Translations under genes and position numbers: made by a program
The notes under the pieces: generated by a model
What the model was told of the DNA's origin: nothing
Database searches by the model: none
What the model saw: the letters and a program-made list of their open reading frames with translations, nothing else
Assembly: GCA_038727705.1 (NCBI GenBank)
Contig: JAVYVJ010000003.1
Span: forward strand, 140,035-204,034
From: Zestosphaera sp.
GTDB taxonomy: Archaea > Thermoproteota > Thermoprotei_A > Sulfolobales > NBVN01
Direction: 5' to 3'
DNA: 64,000 nucleotides
Shown here: one piece after another, positions 1-9,318 of the stretch
Layout: each line of letters opens with the position of its first letter
Numbering within the stretch: the stretch's first letter is position 1

Positions 1-1736
1 TCCTTCACCTCCTCAGGATCCATGAAGGTCAACATGCTCGACGTCAAGTACCTGGCAGGTCTGTAAGTAGCCTCATCCCCTATTAGGGGGAGGTAGCTTA
101 AGTGACCCGACCTCGTGTAACTCAAATCCTCGTTTATGATGAAGACCTCCCCACCCCAAACACCACCGTCGTCACCATACCCAACCCCGTCAACCACTAT
201 AGCTAAAGCCGACCTGCCGAGGATGTTCCTGTCAGCCATAGTGGCTAGTGCGTGAGCATAGTGATGCTGGACCTCGAGGACCTTCAGCCCGTGCTCCGCG
301 GCGAAGAACCTGCCCAACCTGCTGGAATTGTATTGAGGATGCTTATCAATGACCACAACTGACCTGTTGACCTCAACCCTGTAGTTAGTGATTAGGTACT
401 TCAGGTATTTCGAGAGGTCCTCAAGAGTATCGAGGTCGTCAGCATCCCCTATATATTGAGTCAAGACAACCTTGTCCTCAAAACCTACTGCCCCTGCGGA
501 CTGAAGCTCGGCCCCGAACGCCACGACGTTCTTCGGAAGCCTGGCCCCGAGTTTGATCCAGGTTGGCGCGTAACCCCTCCCCCTTCTGAGGAGGACTGGA
601 ACACCGTCCGTGAACCGGACGACCGAGTCGTCCGCCCTGTTCACGATCTCCCTGTCGTGAGTCAGGACGTAGTCCACAACCTTGCCGAGCTTCCCATACA
701 CACACTCTTCGCTGACACACATCGGTTGCCCCTTAGGGTTGCCGCTGGTCATTATGAGGAACTTGTCCCTGGTCTCTAGCAGAAGCAGGTAATGGAGGGC
801 TGTGTAGGGTGTGAACACTCCCTCCACGTCCATCCCAGGCGACACGTGCTTGGAGACTGGCGTATCCTCCCTCTTCGGGAGTAACAGGATTGGTCTTTCA
901 GGGGACTCCAGGAATTCTCTCGCCTCCTCGCCGATCACGACCAGCCTGCTGAGGACTTGAACGTCCAAACCCATAACTGCGAAAGGTTTGGTTGGCCTCT
1001 CCTTCCTCCTCCTCAGCTCAAGCACTACCTCGTCGTCGCTGGCCAGTGCCGCCACGTGGTACCCACCGACCCCTTTAACCGCCACTATGTAGCCCTCATC
1101 AATCAGCTTGGCGGCCTCCTTAACCGGGTCCTCCACCACTACCTTACTGCCGAGGCTGTCGGTGAGCCATAGTTTAGGGCCGTCTTCAGGGCAACTTATC
1201 CCCTGCGCGTGGTATCTCCTCAGATTCTCGACGTCCCGGTACTCACTGAGGCATTTATTGCATAGTCTGTACTTACTCATCGACGTGTTCTCCCTGTCGT
1301 AGGGGATTCTGTATATCATTGTGAACCGGGGGCCGCACCACGCACACGAGTTGAAGGCATACCTATACCTCCTGTCGCTTGAGTTCAGAACCTCCTTCAG
1401 GCAATCATCGCATATGGCGAAGTCTGGAGGTATCATAGATCTCCTTAACGCTCTCACATCGCTCTCCACTATGGTGAAGTCTTGAAAACCACCAGGGCCT
1501 TCAATCAGCTCTACCTCCATGCCCTCAACGCGCGCTACTGGCGGCCTCTCTCTCATTAAACCCTCGATAAACTTGGAGAGGACGCTCCAGTCGCCCTCAA
1601 TAACCACCTCTACCTCCGACCCCCCTACGTTCCTCAGGTAGCCCCTCACGCCAAGTCTGATGCCCAGTCTGTGGAGGAACGGTCTGAAGCCGACGCCCTG
1701 CACAATCCCTTCAATCACTAACCTCAGCACCGGCAT
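1..1736 (-). CDS. hypF: HypF carbamoyltransferase, hydrogenase maturation (3' end outside window)
   Basis: HypF makes the carbamoyl/thiocyanate group that becomes the CN ligands of the [NiFe] site, working with HypE. 578 residues are visible of a family length near 750; the C-terminus lies left of base 1. In order: acylphosphatase domain (about 1-90, VQGVGFRPF), zinc-finger region (Cys 109/112, 131/134, 159/162, 182), YrdC-like domain (KGVGGYH, RPTKPFAVM) and the start of the Kae1-like domain (HHYAHALA, DGVGYGDDGG). The last zinc-finger pair reads CPED, so the eighth cysteine is Asp185. Start is ATG at 1736, giving MPVLRLVIEG. It is on the same strand as hypE-hypC but about 10 kb away. The partner hydrogenase is at 34.5-41.9 kb. 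Identity is secure. Confidence 0.96.
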   Translation of the reverse strand, partial: MPVLRLVIEGIVQGVGFRPFLHRLGIRLGVRGYLRNVGGSEVEVVIEGDWSVLSKFIEGLMRERPPVARVEGMEVELIEGPGGFQDFTIVESDVRALRRSMIPPDFAICDDCLKEVLNSSDRRYRYAFNSCAWCGPRFTMIYRIPYDRENTSMSKYRLCNKCLSEYRDVENLRRYHAQGISCPEDGPKLWLTDSLGSKVVVEDPVKEAAKLIDEGYIVAVKGVGGYHVAALASDDEVVLELRRRKERPTKPFAVMGLDVQVLSRLVVIGEEAREFLESPERPILLLPKREDTPVSKHVSPGMDVEGVFTPYTALHYLLLLETRDKFLIMTSGNPKGQPMCVSEECVYGKLGKVVDYVLTHDREIVNRADDSVVRFTDGVPVLLRRGRGYAPTWIKLGARLPKNVVAFGAELQSAGAVGFEDKVVLTQYIGDADDLDTLEDLSKYLKYLITNYRVEVNRSVVVIDKHPQYNSSRLGRFFAAEHGLKVLEVQHHYAHALATMADRNILGRSALAIVVDGVGYGDDGGVWGGEVFIINEDLSYTRSGHLSYLPLIGDEATYRPARYLTSSMLTFMDPEEVK

Positions 1737-1872
1737 CCTGCGTCAACCCCTCACCCCATTGATGTAACTCTCTCAACCGCGTTAATTAGTACTACGTCTA
1801 GTGAAACCGTTTTGGGTCTCATGTGAAGGGCATACGTTATGAGAGTGAGAGGCTGGCAGCCAACGTAGATCC

Positions 1873-3456
1873 CTAAACTGAGGACTGACCGCTAGGTAAG
1901 TTTTTAAGAGCCGCGATATGATTAGCTACGTAGAGCCTCCTGAGAAGCTCCAGCGTCGCTTGGTCGACTCCCTTCTTCAGTGCTTTCTTCACTCTGAATG
2001 CTTCTTCAGGGAGTTTCACGAGCCAGTTTAGATATAGCGGCAAATGCCTCACAACATACCTGACTGCATTCCCTATGTAGGTGTCCTTCTCCCTGTGCCG
2101 TGTCCTTCGAATCCCTCTTCTCAAGGCATTTTTGAAGTGTTTAACGCTCTTAATGAGGAAGAACGTGTAGTACGCCAGTCTGTCCCTGATGAAGAGTTCC
2201 ACCGGATCCATGTATGTCTTCATCACAGGCGTATGGACGTCGTAGAGGCTCCAGTCAAGTGTTAAGAGACTTCCCTCACGCAACGCCTTGACGAACGAAT
2301 CCGTGCCAGGGAGCGGCGTATATATTGAGAACTGCGCTGAATCCAGGTACTCAGCCAACCCATACGCGTAGGTGAGGGTCTTACGCATCCCCTTCCTGCC
2401 CTCGTAAGGCGCCCCCAGTATGAAGCCTGCGTGGACTATCATGCCCTCACTCACCAAGGACTTAACAGCCTCCACACCGACGTCCGTACTACTGCCCTTC
2501 CTCATCTTCTTGAGGGTTCCTGGGTCCCCGGACTCCAACCCAAGGAATACAACCCTAACGCCGGCGTCGCGGAGGCGTCTCACAATCCACTTATTCCTAG
2601 CGATCAAGTCTGCTCTAACCTGAATTATGTAGCGTAGCCTGCTCAAGTAACTGCCGGCGATCATGTCCAGGAGTCTGAGCTTCTCCTCAAGAACCTTCTT
2701 GACAGGAATTATGAAGTTGTCATCGACTATGAAGACCCATCTGTACCTTAATCTGTAGATAGTTTTGAGCTCCTCTACCACTCGCTCAGCTGTCTTGAAC
2801 CTCCAGGACCTGCCCCACATCCTTGTAGCCGAGCAGTACTCGCAGTTGTATGGGCAACCCCTTGAGGTCTCTAGTGGGGCTACGCTGGCGTGGGGATCAA
2901 GGAGCCCGGCCCTGTAGAGGGCACGGTCAAAGACATCATACCGCGGGAGGGGTAGCCTGTTCAAATCCTCCACAGGACTCCTAGGCTTGGTGACCCTCAC
3001 CTCACCGCCGTCCATGTAGGTTAGTCCTCTCACCTCCCTGAAGGAGGTCCCCTCCGCATAGACCTTAAGGAGCTCGCTGAATGTCTCCTCACCCTCCCCA
3101 ACCACGACCACATCGAAACCTTCCCTCAGCAGTATAGGGTATGTAAATGTGGCGTGATGGCCACCCGCAATTATTAAGGAACCGCACACCCTCTTAAGAA
3201 CTCTGCCCAACCCGACGCTGGCTTTATGGCTTGCCGAGGTGTTCATGAGGAAACCCACCATGTCTGGGTCATATGAGGTAACTTCCAGAGCCAGGGTCCT
3301 CAGGTCCTGTTGACGAGCAACAGAGTCGAAGAATCTCACGCCGACCCCCCTCTCCACAGTCACCGCCGCCAGGTAGGCCGCGGCTAAGGGAGGCACTGTA
3401 AAGCCGAAGCTACTTCCATATACACTGCCCTCGCCCGCTAGGACGAGAGCAACTCT
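1873..3456 (-). CDS. B12-binding domain radical SAM protein
   Basis: An N-terminal cobalamin-binding-type domain (about residues 1-150 from the chosen start; AGGHHATF, GEGEETF) precedes a radical SAM core with the cluster motif CPYNCEYC, followed by the RVVEEL and LGLESG elements usual in this superfamily. Members carry out methylations and other radical reactions; the substrate cannot be told from sequence. The frame is open to a GTG at 3528, but I prefer GTG at 3456: it lies 5 nt after GGGGTG and begins directly with the first beta-strand (RVALVLAGEG). The C-terminal 130 residues are basic and helical. No neighbour suggests a pathway. Confidence 0.85.
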   Translation of the reverse strand, partial: RVALVLAGEGSVYGSSFGFTVPPLAAAYLAAVTVERGVGVRFFDSVARQQDLRTLALEVTSYDPDMVGFLMNTSASHKASVGLGRVLKRVCGSLIIAGGHHATFTYPILLREGFDVVVVGEGEETFSELLKVYAEGTSFREVRGLTYMDGGEVRVTKPRSPVEDLNRLPLPRYDVFDRALYRAGLLDPHASVAPLETSRGCPYNCEYCSATRMWGRSWRFKTAERVVEELKTIYRLRYRWVFIVDDNFIIPVKKVLEEKLRLLDMIAGSYLSRLRYIIQVRADLIARNKWIVRRLRDAGVRVVFLGLESGDPGTLKKMRKGSSTDVGVEAVKSLVSEGMIVHAGFILGAPYEGRKGMRKTLTYAYGLAEYLDSAQFSIYTPLPGTDSFVKALREGSLLTLDWSLYDVHTPVMKTYMDPVELFIRDRLAYYTFFLIKSVKHFKNALRRGIRRTRHREKDTYIGNAVRYVVRHLPLYLNWLVKLPEEAFRVKKALKKGVDQATLELLRRLYVANHIAALKNLPSGQSSV

Positions 3457-3551
3457 CACAACGACACCCCTGACTAGCCCTCTTCTACACTCAATATAAA
3501 TCACGAACCAATGAGGACGGAGGAACACAATCCTTCGGACGCGGAAGAGGG

Positions 3552-4049
3552 TCAGAACGTGTTTACCGCAGTAATTATTCCCTCCAACGCTAGGATCACT
3601 ATAGCTGATGCCACAAGGACCCCGACCACTATAGCAAGTGAGGACTTCAGCTTATTGAGTCCAAAGACGTGAGCTACGAGGGAGGCTGTCCAGGCCCCGG
3701 TGGCCGGGAGTGGGATCGCGACGAAAACCGCGAGCCCCAGATATCCCCACCTCCTCAAGTACTTAGCACCCTGCATCCTAGCCCTGCTAACCAGCCGCAT
3801 GTAGACCCGCGCCAGACCCTCGAGAAGGCCGTCACTCGACTTAAGGAGAATATCTTCAACAAACTGTAGGAGGTTAAGAAGCACGAATGGCAACAGAGCA
3901 TTACACCCGACCGCCAGAGCGACCATCACCCACTTACTATGGTCATCGGGCGCGAGGATGTACGCTAGGGGTATAGCCCCTCTCACCTCAGATACTGGAG
4001 CGAGGGCTGTGAGGATAACTAGAAGCACCGTATTCAGCAACGCCAACAC
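3552..4049 (-). CDS. Putative small multidrug export family membrane protein (COG2426/PF06695)
   Basis: 165-aa membrane protein with about four hydrophobic segments. It carries the two family hallmarks, PVSEVRGAIPLAY near residue 18 and IPLPATGAWTASL near residue 112; both look like re-entrant substrate-path motifs. The transport function is a family label and is not demonstrated. The gene starts at GTG 4049 and lies 95 bp upstream of the radical SAM gene on the same strand. Confidence 0.8.
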   Translation of the reverse strand: MLALLNTVLLVILTALAPVSEVRGAIPLAYILAPDDHSKWVMVALAVGCNALLPFVLLNLLQFVEDILLKSSDGLLEGLARVYMRLVSRARMQGAKYLRRWGYLGLAVFVAIPLPATGAWTASLVAHVFGLNKLKSSLAIVVGVLVASAIVILALEGIITAVNTF

Positions 4050-4097
4050 CCTGAACAGTCAATACATCAATTAACTTATAAGCGTGATGAATTCGTT

Positions 4098-4577
4098 TCA
4101 GGACGACTCCTCAGACCGGTCGTCCTGCATGATGGTAGTGTAGTCCTTAAGGGTCTTCATCAGTCCTAAGTCTGCGAGAACTCCGGCAATCCCTGGAGCG
4201 TTCTCCAGATCTTCCCTACCTACTTTGTAGGTGCTCCCGATATCCTCACTCCTAACGTCCACTCTGATGAACTTCCACTCCCTATGGGGAATCCTGACAG
4301 CTATGTAGGGAACTCCGCCGGCCCTCGCGGCGAAGTCCAGCAACTTCCTTACCTGCTCTCCGTCCACGTAGATGCCGGCGGGTTTGGCTCTGGACTTGAC
4401 CTCAAACACGGCAACCTTGCCATTCATTATTGCGACGATGTCTGGGTATTCTGCCTTCCTTATCCTGGCGCCGCTTGCGGGGGCCCTCATGACGGCGAAG
4501 CCGAGCCTCCACAGCGTGTGCACCAACTCCCTCTCCGCCCTATACCCTCTTGACCTACCCCCGACTACCCCCATCAC
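4098..4577 (-). CDS. hjc: Archaeal Holliday junction resolvase Hjc
   Basis: Homodimeric nuclease that cuts four-way DNA junctions in recombination and fork repair. The PD-(D/E)XK-type active site is complete: Glu15 in ERELV, Asp46 in YPDIVA, Glu59 and Lys61 in FEVKS, with the PASGARI loop before them. At 159 aa it is slightly longer than many Hjc proteins (about 120-145) because of a C-terminal extension after residue 130. The first two codons are GTG-ATG; the ATG at 4574 is an equally good start. It faces away from the stomatin gene, and the short gap between them (4578-4645) holds an AT-rich TTAAATAT element. Confidence 0.93.
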   Translation of the reverse strand: MMGVVGGRSRGYRAERELVHTLWRLGFAVMRAPASGARIRKAEYPDIVAIMNGKVAVFEVKSRAKPAGIYVDGEQVRKLLDFAARAGGVPYIAVRIPHREWKFIRVDVRSEDIGSTYKVGREDLENAPGIAGVLADLGLMKTLKDYTTIMQDDRSEESS

Positions 4578-4645
4578 CCTGTGTTAATCACTTCAGAACC
4601 TGCTTAAATATCTCGTAGCGCTTAAGTAATTGAGGTGTTGGTGTA

Positions 4646-5431
4646 GTGATTGATGTAGGAACTATAATAGTTCTTCTAGTAGTGCTTGTGATAATAGTTG
4701 CCCTGCTAAATGCAAGCATAAAGATAATTCGGGAGTATGAGAGGGCAGTGGTCTTCAGACTCGGGAGGCTGGTCGGGGCTAAGGGTCCAGGACTCATAGT
4801 GATTATACCGTTTGTCGACAATCTGATGAAGGTAGACTTGAGGGTGGTTACGGTGGATGTGCCTAAGCAGGAGATCATAACGAGGGATAATGTTAGTGTG
4901 AAGGTCGATGCAGTCATTTATTACAGGGCGGTGGATCCCGTGGCTGCTATAACTAGGGTAAGCAACTACCACTACTCGATAATGATGCTTGGCCAGACAG
5001 TCTTGAGGGACGTGATAGGCCAGGTCGATCTCGACGACCTACTTCAGAAGAGGGATGAGCTAAACAAGAGGATCCAGGACATAATTGATGAGACCGCCAT
5101 GTCCTGGGGAATTAAGGTCACCGCAGTGACCCTGAAGTCAGTTGAGTTGCCTGAGGAGTTGATGAGGGCGATGGCCAAGCAGGCCGAGGCTGAGAGGTGG
5201 AGGAGAGCCAGAGTCATCGAGGCTGAGGGGGAGAAGCAGGCGTCCGCAGTCCTGGCTGAGGCGGCGGCTATGTATGAAGGTCACCCGACAGCCCTCAGGC
5301 TCAGGGAGCTCCAGACTTTGATGGAGATAGCTAGGGAGAAGGCGTTGGTGGTCGTGACGGAGACGGGGGCAACGGACTTAGGCAGAACTGCCGCCATGTA
5401 TAAAGCATTTAAGGAGCGAGAGACTCAGTAG
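4646..5431 (+). CDS. Stomatin/SPFH-family membrane protein (slipin)
   Basis: One N-terminal membrane helix (residues 5-25) is followed by an SPFH/Band 7 domain (REYERAVVFRLGRL; DVPKQEIITRDNVSV) and an Ala/Glu-rich coiled coil (about 175-225, AEAERWRRARVIEAEGEK). Proteins of this class oligomerise on the membrane, and in archaea they are the substrate of the partner NfeD-type serine protease, which is encoded 7 bp downstream. Starts at GTG 4646; 261 aa is normal for the family. Confidence 0.93.
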   Translation: MIDVGTIIVLLVVLVIIVALLNASIKIIREYERAVVFRLGRLVGAKGPGLIVIIPFVDNLMKVDLRVVTVDVPKQEIITRDNVSVKVDAVIYYRAVDPVAAITRVSNYHYSIMMLGQTVLRDVIGQVDLDDLLQKRDELNKRIQDIIDETAMSWGIKVTAVTLKSVELPEELMRAMAKQAEAERWRRARVIEAEGEKQASAVLAEAAAMYEGHPTALRLRELQTLMEIAREKALVVVTETGATDLGRTAAMYKAFKERETQ

Positions 5432-5438
5432 GTAGGGG

Positions 5439-6812
5439 GTGTGTACGTACAGAAGCATTGTTTTTTACTTTAATGTGTGTTTGGCAATCCTGATTCTACT
5501 CATGACCATCGTCCCGACCGAGTTGAGGGGTCTCGAAGTCGAGAACCAACTCGCCTTTCAGGGTGTGGACGTTGTTAGGAGAGCTATTGCGGTCAGCATA
5601 GAGCCGCCGTGGGATGTCGTGGATGACGGTGTTAAGGAGTGTTTTGTCGGGGCGTTGAGCAGAGCTGAGAGCGAGGGGAAGGCCTTCATATACTTAGTCA
5701 ACAGTTACGGCGGCTACCTGGACGCCGCCTACACCATAGGAGACGCTGTAAGTAATTCCAAGACCCTGACCATAGCCTACGTGAGCGGGGGCAAGGCGTT
5801 GAGCGCCGGAACCCTGATAATCATCCCTGCTAACGTGGTTGCTCTTCATCCATCATCGATCATAGGCGCTATGCAGCCGGTCATGATCAACCCAGTTACG
5901 GGGGAAATTCAATTCATCAACGAGTCAAAGGTCATCAACCCGGTCGTTGAGAAGGCGCTTGCCTACGCTAGGCTGAGAGGGAGGAACGAGTCCCTCATCA
6001 GAGACTTCGTAGTGAAGGCCAGCACGGTGAGTGCTGAGAAGGCATTAGCCTACAGAGTGGCCGACTTGATTGGAGCTGACCTCGCCTCAGTACTTAACTC
6101 CCTACGTGGAGTGGAACTCAACGTCTCCGGGAGGGTTATGAGGGTTGAGATCGAGGACTCCGGCGTCGAGTTCTACGCATGTAGTGTGAGGTCAAGGCTC
6201 ATCTCACTGCTCGAGAACTCGTCAGTTCTTAACGTCCTGCTCACCATAGGTCTTCTAGGCACTATATTTGCGTTGCTCAGCGGCAAGCTAACAGTGCTTC
6301 CGCTGACGCTTCTCTTCCTCTTCTTAGGGCTGGTTGGGAGCGGCTTGAGCCCCAATCTAGTGTCCCTCTTCTTCGTGGTGTTAGGAGCTACCTTGTTGGC
6401 TATAGAGCTCTTCGTGCTTCCCGGCTTCGGGATAGTCGGCGTGAGCGGGATAATCCTTCTCGCCTTCGGGTTCGCACTACTGCCCACATACCTCCCAAGC
6501 GGCTTCATGCCCTCGGAGGAGTATATCAACGCGTTAAGGCTCTTCATAGTCAGCACATCACTCGTTCTCGGCAGTTTCTTTGGCATAGTCTTGTTTAAGG
6601 TGATCAGAGTGAGGAGGAAAAGGCCTTACGAGTTCCTCCCAGTCGGTAAGGTAGGGAGGGCTCTCGACGACCTCAGGCCAGGGGGGACAGGCTTCGTGGT
6701 GGTGGAGGGGGAGTACTGGAGGGCGACCTCAGACGATGAGATTCCTAAGGGCAGTGAGGTCATAGTAGTAGGCCTCGAGGGCTCGACGCTCAAGGTCAAG
6801 AAGAGGCAGTGA
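5439..6812 (+). CDS. NfeD-family membrane-bound serine protease (stomatin operon partner)
   Basis: ClpP-fold protease that cleaves the C-terminal region of stomatin. After a signal-like helix (10-28) comes the protease domain with NSYGGYLDAA (oxyanion region), the nucleophile Ser122 in GGKALSAGT, and a likely general-base Lys164 (NESK), the Ser-Lys dyad layout known from the Pyrococcus 1510-N protein. A block of hydrophobic helices (about 255-385) and a C-terminal OB-fold NfeD domain (about 395-457) follow. It is co-transcribed with the stomatin gene. 457 aa matches long-form NfeD proteins. Confidence 0.92.
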   Translation: MCTYRSIVFYFNVCLAILILLMTIVPTELRGLEVENQLAFQGVDVVRRAIAVSIEPPWDVVDDGVKECFVGALSRAESEGKAFIYLVNSYGGYLDAAYTIGDAVSNSKTLTIAYVSGGKALSAGTLIIIPANVVALHPSSIIGAMQPVMINPVTGEIQFINESKVINPVVEKALAYARLRGRNESLIRDFVVKASTVSAEKALAYRVADLIGADLASVLNSLRGVELNVSGRVMRVEIEDSGVEFYACSVRSRLISLLENSSVLNVLLTIGLLGTIFALLSGKLTVLPLTLLFLFLGLVGSGLSPNLVSLFFVVLGATLLAIELFVLPGFGIVGVSGIILLAFGFALLPTYLPSGFMPSEEYINALRLFIVSTSLVLGSFFGIVLFKVIRVRRKRPYEFLPVGKVGRALDDLRPGGTGFVVVEGEYWRATSDDEIPKGSEVIVVGLEGSTLKVKKRQ

Positions 6813-6846
6813 GCTCCCATATTTAAGCCTTCAAACTCCATATCTA

Positions 6847-8016
6847 GTGAGGGTTATGCCCAGGATCTCAGGCGTCGCCGACCTACCTTTACATGAGGGG
6901 CACGTACCTCACTGGCTAGCCAAGCTCATGCTCAAGCTCTCCAAAAACATCCTGGAGGTAATGCTGCTCGAACTCAGTGACGAGGAGATACTTAAGAGAT
7001 TCTCGAACCCGCTCTGGTTCCAGGCATTCAACAACGTGATAGGGATGGACTGGGACAGTAGCGGATCCACCACAGTCACGACTGCCATGATTAAGAATGC
7101 ATTGGAGGAGTTAAGGGGTGACGTAAGGGTCGCTGGAGGGAAGGGCCTGACCTCAAGAAAGACCCCGAAGGAGATAGTGGATTACGGCGATGAAATGGGG
7201 TTAAGTAGCACTACGGTCGACCAGCTTATTAGGGTTTCCAGGCTGGAGGCTAAGGTGGATTCAGTCCTCCTGCAGGACGGCTTCACCCTCTATCATCATG
7301 TCCTAGCCTTCGATAGAAGTGGTAATTGGGTGGTGATTCAGCAGGGGATGAACACCGAACTGAGGCTTGCGAGGAGGTACCACCTAGCCTGGTTCGTGTC
7401 GGGCGACCCTACCCTAGAGCCTCATGCTGGGGTAGCGTCCGACAACGTGGGTCAGCCCCTCAATCTAACAACTAGGGAGTCGGTAGGAGTTAGAAGAGTT
7501 CTATTGGATCTAGCCGGCGACCAACCGGAATCAACCCTGAGGGAGTTGAGGATGGTCAACGCATACCTCAAAGGGGTTAGAACCCTGACAGGCTTGGAGC
7601 CTCCGAGACCCCTGATAAGAGGGTTGCCGTACTACAGACCTGTGGAGCTCAGCGGCAGGATGCTTAAGGAGTTGCGTGAGGCCTATGAGCTAAGACCCAG
7701 AAATATTGAGGAGCTACTGCTTATCAGGGGCTTAGGGGCTGAGGTAGTCAGGGCGTTGGCCCTCATCTCTGAGTTGATATACAGAGAGCCGCCACCCCTG
7801 AAGGATGTTGTAACTCACAGCTTCTCTCCGTTTAAGTATGCCTACGCCGTGGGAGGTAAGGATGGAGTGCCTTATCCCGTAAAGAAGGAGTTGGTGATGA
7901 CGGTCGTCAAGGAGTTAAGCAGGCTGGTGGAAGAGGCTAAGCTCGAAGGTAAGGAGAGATTGGCGGCGCTCAGAGCTCTCAGGAAACTTGCTCCAGAGGA
8001 TGTCAGCGGGGTCTAG
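6847..8016 (+). CDS. DUF763 family protein
   Basis: 389-aa soluble protein of the DUF763 family (COG1415), common in hyperthermophiles and without an assigned reaction. Recognisable segments are ISGVADLPLHEGHVP at the N-terminus, MDWDSSGSTT, LTSRKTP and a C-terminal HSFSPFKYAYAVGGKDGVPYP stretch. A helix-hairpin-helix-like segment (LLIRGLGAEVVRALA, about 297-311) might bind nucleic acid; that is inference. It starts at GTG 6847, 34 bp after the NfeD gene, so it may be a third gene of that operon. Confidence 0.8.
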   Translation: MRVMPRISGVADLPLHEGHVPHWLAKLMLKLSKNILEVMLLELSDEEILKRFSNPLWFQAFNNVIGMDWDSSGSTTVTTAMIKNALEELRGDVRVAGGKGLTSRKTPKEIVDYGDEMGLSSTTVDQLIRVSRLEAKVDSVLLQDGFTLYHHVLAFDRSGNWVVIQQGMNTELRLARRYHLAWFVSGDPTLEPHAGVASDNVGQPLNLTTRESVGVRRVLLDLAGDQPESTLRELRMVNAYLKGVRTLTGLEPPRPLIRGLPYYRPVELSGRMLKELREAYELRPRNIEELLLIRGLGAEVVRALALISELIYREPPPLKDVVTHSFSPFKYAYAVGGKDGVPYPVKKELVMTVVKELSRLVEEAKLEGKERLAALRALRKLAPEDVSGV

Positions 8017-8335
8017 TCGCCGTTCTCTGTTCTGGGTTGTTTTTGTCGTGGCTTCCTAAGCCAACCCCCGCGGGTCGCCGCAACCTCGGGGGGCTGGGGC
8101 TGCCGACAAACATCTAAAATACTGAGATGACACAGAAACAAAGAACAACCTTATTAAGGTTTCTCGGCCTTTCACTTATGGTCGAGGTCATCATGAATGA
8201 GTTTAACACTAAACACCGGAAACACCGGGTCACCAGCCATGCTGAGTCTGAAAAGCTCTTGGGGGATCCTCAGTAAGATGTTTCCACAACAATTAGTCTC
8301 AGGATCGATGAAGTGATGACCTAGAGGCGGGGTCG
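8017..8335. other. Intergenic region with a GC-rich hairpin and a 32-codon ORF
   Basis: 319 bp without a recognisable protein gene. It holds the GC-rich hairpin listed separately (8042-8110). It also has a short ATG frame at 8178-8276 (32 codons, MVEVIMNEF...) with no strong ribosome site and no family I recognise, which I do not call as a gene. TGATGA-like strings near 8310 do not form a full C/D box guide layout. Confidence 0.5.
8042..8110 (+). ncRNA. Candidate structured RNA (GC-rich long hairpin)
   Basis: A 69-nt segment is closed by a perfect 7-bp stem (TTTGTCG at 8042-8048 with CGACAAA at 8104-8110). It contains an inner pairing of AGCC and CCCCC with GGGGGG and GGCT. The interior is about 70 percent G+C, far above the flanks, as is typical of structured RNA in hyperthermophiles. 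An ACA follows within the 3' arm, which hints at an H/ACA-type guide, but no pseudouridylation pocket could be proved. It could also be an unusual terminator for the upstream gene. The strand is not certain because the hairpin reads on both. Confidence 0.35.
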
Positions 8336-9256
8336 GTGACTGGGCGGTGGAGGAGGTCAGAGATTTGGAAGATTCGTGACGTATTTTTAATGATTATAGC
8401 GTGGGTTAGTACTTCGTCGGCGTCTGTTCTAGTGCTTCTCTCAGAGAGTAACGCACTTACATGTGCCTTCTGGAGGGTTTTCATAACTACATTACTTATA
8501 TACTCGTACACTGTACTTGAGCGGGCCGTTGGTAAGGAAGGTCTTAAGAGTGTCAGCCGCTCAAGCTTCCTTAAAGCATTCGCAGCCGGTGTTCTGCTGG
8601 GGATGCATTTCCTCTCATGGATGGAGTCCTTATTCCTAGTGCCCGTAGCGCTCTCAACTACTGTTGTCGTCACTTACCCACTTATAAACGCGTTGGCTGA
8701 GGGGTTGATGCGCAGGAGGTTGCATGTTGGTGAGGCGTTCGGGTTAATCCTAGCGTTTCTAGGGGTTTTCACGGCTATGAAGCCGCAGATAACTACGAAC
8801 TCCTCAACCGCTGGACTGGTTCTAGCGTTTATCGGTGCCTTAAGCGCTGCTGGCTACTTCCACTTGGGAAGGCTCTCCAGGATGTCCGGCGTATCCCTCA
8901 CCTCCTACACAGTCATAGTCTACGCGTCATCCTCCCTCACCCTAGGGCTCTACGCAATGATCACAGGGTCTTCCGTCTCCCCGTCTTCGGCCACCTCCTG
9001 GACGTACGTGATCTTGTTGGCTCTAATTCCTATGCTAGGGGGTCACACTGTAATGAATTACCTATTGAAGAAGATGAAATCGTATGTGGTGACTTCGATA
9101 TCTTTGGGTGAGCCTCCTGGGGCGACATTGCTGGCGGCAATCCTGCTTGGACAGTCAGTTACGATGGAAACGATTGTCGGGATGGTTTTGGTTCTGACGG
9201 GGATCACGGTAGTGCTACATACCTCGATTAGAGAGACCCGAGCCTTAGAATCCTAA
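8336..9256 (+). CDS. EamA/DMT-family transporter
   Basis: 306-aa integral membrane protein with about ten hydrophobic segments in two repeated five-helix halves, the EamA (drug/metabolite transporter) architecture. FWRVFITTLLIY follows the first helix, and the family motif region VALSTTVVVTYPL lies near 105. The second half ends with SLGEPPGATLLAAILLGQSV, the usual conserved PxxA loop region. Substrate unknown. Starts at GTG 8336 with no operon partner. Confidence 0.85.
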   Translation: MTGRWRRSEIWKIRDVFLMIIAWVSTSSASVLVLLSESNALTCAFWRVFITTLLIYSYTVLERAVGKEGLKSVSRSSFLKAFAAGVLLGMHFLSWMESLFLVPVALSTTVVVTYPLINALAEGLMRRRLHVGEAFGLILAFLGVFTAMKPQITTNSSTAGLVLAFIGALSAAGYFHLGRLSRMSGVSLTSYTVIVYASSSLTLGLYAMITGSSVSPSSATSWTYVILLALIPMLGGHTVMNYLLKKMKSYVVTSISLGEPPGATLLAAILLGQSVTMETIVGMVLVLTGITVVLHTSIRETRALES

Positions 9257-9318
9257 CCAACCTATCATAGTGTTCTTCCGTTAGTTGTAAGGCTGTGTAG
9301 CTTATTGATTAATGAAGT

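Noticed and set aside
478-720. 80-codon minus-strand frame near the left edge
   Set aside because: It lies in a different frame from the HypF reading frame, which covers the whole interval with conserved motifs.
4588-4972. Minus-strand open frames opposite the stomatin gene
   Set aside because: Antisense shadows of a well-supported gene.
8178-8276. 32-codon frame starting MVEVIMNEF
   Set aside because: No good ribosome site and no recognised family; length is within chance expectation.
8290-8335. TGATGA strings resembling box C of a guide RNA
   Set aside because: No matching D, C' and D' boxes at the needed spacing.
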